A stretch of 7,987 nucleotides of DNA, taken from Ruminococcaceae bacterium UBA1447. Its GTDB lineage: Bacteria; Bacillota; Clostridia; Oscillospirales; Acutalibacteraceae. Positions 6,698 to 7,987 of the stretch are shown in pieces. The notes under the pieces are model-generated. The model was not told the DNA's origin. It made no database searches and saw only the letters and a program-made list of their open reading frames with translations. Within the stretch, counting starts at the first letter, position 1; each line of letters starts with the position of its first letter. The DNA lies in NCBI GenBank assembly GCA_002329225.1, contig DCTF01000001.1, positions 1,501 to 9,487 on the forward strand, written 5' to 3'. The translations under genes were made by a program, and so were the position numbers.

Positions 6698-6703
6698 ACT
6701 TTT

Positions 6704-7366
6704 TTGATTATACAATCGGTCATCTTTGACATGGACGGGGTTCTGGTGGACTCTGAAGAAGCTATTACCCTTGCCGCTATGGAAGCCCTAACCCTATGGG
6801 GAATAGAGGCAAGTTTTGATGACTTTAAACCTTTTACCGGCATGGGAGAAAATAAGTTCATTGGCGGAGTTGCCGAAAAGTACGGAAAAACCTTTGAACC
6901 CGAAATGAAGAAAAAGACTTACGAATTCTACATTAAAACCGCCGCTGAGCGGGTTTCAGTTTACCCTTGGGCAAAACCCGTAGCGGAAGGCTTAGCCTCA
7001 AGGGGCATTCAGTTTGCCCTCGCCTCCGCTGCGGACTGTGAAAAGGTTGCCTGTAACCTGAGTTGCATAGGGGTAGAGCCCTCATCTTTTTCCGCAATAG
7101 TCACGGGCAGCGACATTAAGTACAATAAGCCGCATCCTCAAATATTCCTGACGGCGGCAGAAAAAGCCGATTTTGACCCCGCCGCAACCCTTGTGGTGGA
7201 AGATGCGCTTTCCGGAGTGCAGGCGGCAAAGGCTGCGGGTATGTTTTGTCTGGCACTGACAACCTCTTTTAGCGAAGGGGAATTAAAATCGGCGGGAGCC
7301 GACTTTGTTCTTGACAGTTTAGACGGAATTTTTGAAATAATTGAAGGAGCCGAAAAAAATGAGTGA
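6704..7366 (+). CDS. HAD-family hydrolase, beta-phosphoglucomutase/sugar-phosphatase-like
   Basis: A 220-residue cytoplasmic haloacid-dehalogenase protein of the group with a helical cap (beta-phosphoglucomutase, 2-deoxyglucose-6-phosphatase, phosphoglycolate phosphatase). All four core motifs are present: FDMDGVLVDSEE (8-19, nucleophile Asp9 and acid/base Asp11), ALASAA (105-110, Ser108), NKPHPQIF (141-148, Lys142) and VVEDALSG (164-171, Glu166/Asp167). The cap occupies about residues 17-85. Starting at TTG 6704 places motif I at the very N-terminus, normal for the family. The next gene is aldose 1-epimerase, overlapping by 8 bases, which suggests translational coupling and a sugar-phosphate substrate. 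Beta-phosphoglucomutase beside a mutarotase fits disaccharide-phosphorylase pathways, but no phosphorylase is in the window, so a plain sugar phosphatase is equally possible. Confidence 0.9.
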   Translation: MIIQSVIFDMDGVLVDSEEAITLAAMEALTLWGIEASFDDFKPFTGMGENKFIGGVAEKYGKTFEPEMKKKTYEFYIKTAAERVSVYPWAKPVAEGLASRGIQFALASAADCEKVACNLSCIGVEPSSFSAIVTGSDIKYNKPHPQIFLTAAEKADFDPAATLVVEDALSGVQAAKAAGMFCLALTTSFSEGELKSAGADFVLDSLDGIFEIIEGAEKNE

Positions 7367-7987
7367 CAAAAAAAGAATTTTCGGAACATTAGACAGCGGT
7401 AAAGCAGTTGAGCTTTACACTATAATTAACGATGCCGGCGCAAAAGCGGAAGTCCTTACTTACGGCGCCACCCTGCAAAGCCTTTATATACCCGATAAAA
7501 ACGGAAACTTTGACGATGTAACAATAGGTTTTGACGACCTTCAAGGCCATTTGGAACGCTCCGATTATCAGGGACAAACCGTAGGGCGTTATGCCAACCG
7601 TATAGCAATGGGCCGGTTTGATCTGGACGGTGAAACATTTTCCCTGACAAAAAACGAACAAAATACCACCTGTTTACATTCAGCAGGGGAGCTTTCACAC
7701 GCCTTATGGGAGGTTGAAAGTTCCGGAGAAAACTTTGTGGAACTTGCATACGCAAGCCCCGACGGTGCCCACGGCTTTCCCGGCAAGGTATTGTCAAAAG
7801 TCAAATACACGCTCACTCACGGTAATGAACTGATAATCGATTATTACGCCGTTTCCGATAAAAGCACCGTACTTAACCTGACAAATCATACTTATTTTAA
7901 TTTGAAAGGTGTAGGCAAGGGGGATGTGCTGGAGCATATTCTGCAAATCAATGCCGATAAATTCACTCCCACGGATGAGTTTGATAT
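7359..7987 (+). CDS. galM: Aldose 1-epimerase (mutarotase), 3'-truncated by window edge
   Basis: Interconverts alpha and beta anomers of glucose, galactose and related sugars in the cytoplasm. About 209 of the expected ~340-350 residues are visible. Recognisable family stretches are TYGATLQSL (near residues 34-42), GRYANRIAMGRF (76-87, with the conserved Arg), CLHSAG (105-110, first catalytic His), SPDGAHGFPG (132-141) and LTNHTYFNL (173-181, second catalytic His). The catalytic Glu near the C-terminus lies beyond the window. The ATG at 7359 overlaps the end of the HAD gene by 8 bases and has AAGGAG at 7344-7349, so translation is probably coupled. Confidence 0.93.
   Translation, partial: MSDKKRIFGTLDSGKAVELYTIINDAGAKAEVLTYGATLQSLYIPDKNGNFDDVTIGFDDLQGHLERSDYQGQTVGRYANRIAMGRFDLDGETFSLTKNEQNTTCLHSAGELSHALWEVESSGENFVELAYASPDGAHGFPGKVLSKVKYTLTHGNELIIDYYAVSDKSTVLNLTNHTYFNLKGVGKGDVLEHILQINADKFTPTDEFD

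Noticed and set aside
6304..6861. Minus-strand open frame of 185 codons spanning the malic enzyme end and HAD start
   Set aside because: It crosses two recognised genes and the hairpin between them; Cys/Ser/His-rich with no domain.

Overview
The window reads as ordinary bacterial chromosome. Moderate G+C, strong Shine-Dalgarno sites, TTG starts, intrinsic terminators and short-form anaerobe-type enzymes suggest a Gram-positive, probably fermentative bacterium (Bacillota/Clostridia-like). A Chloroflexota-type anaerobe cannot be excluded. There is no rRNA, tRNA, CRISPR array or insertion sequence. I found no convincing new system; the most notable item is an interrupted reductase gene with a slippery A8 run at the break.

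Layout. Positions 3-779 (+) hold the 3' part of a gene for a multi-pass membrane protein of unknown function. A stem-loop at 803-836 with T-rich flanks on both sides probably terminates this gene and the convergent minus-strand pair. That pair, transcribed leftward from about 2525, is an extended-SDR NAD(P)-dependent epimerase/reductase (2431-1413), split into two frames at an A8 run, followed 25 bases later by a GtrA-family membrane protein (1387-848). Positions 2432-2744 form a divergent promoter region. It has a near-consensus sigma-70 promoter for the rightward genes and an extended -10 promoter, next to a perfect 14-base palindrome, for the leftward genes.

Rightward genes. Glycerol kinase (glpK, 2745-4259), an Ldh2-family malate/lactate-type dehydrogenase (4313-5416) and a short-form malic enzyme (5458-6627) follow with small gaps. 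A 12-bp perfect hairpin (6658-6686) then precedes a HAD-family sugar phosphatase/beta-phosphoglucomutase-like gene (6704-7366), which overlaps by 8 bases an aldose 1-epimerase (galM, 7359 to the window end, incomplete).

How they fit together. The rightward cluster is carbon catabolism: glycerol enters as glycerol 3-phosphate, a 2-hydroxyacid (malate or lactate) is interconverted with its 2-oxoacid, malate is decarboxylated to pyruvate, and the HAD/mutarotase pair acts on hexose phosphates and sugar anomers. The leftward pair looks like envelope or polyprenyl-linked sugar metabolism, but its substrates cannot be read from the sequence.
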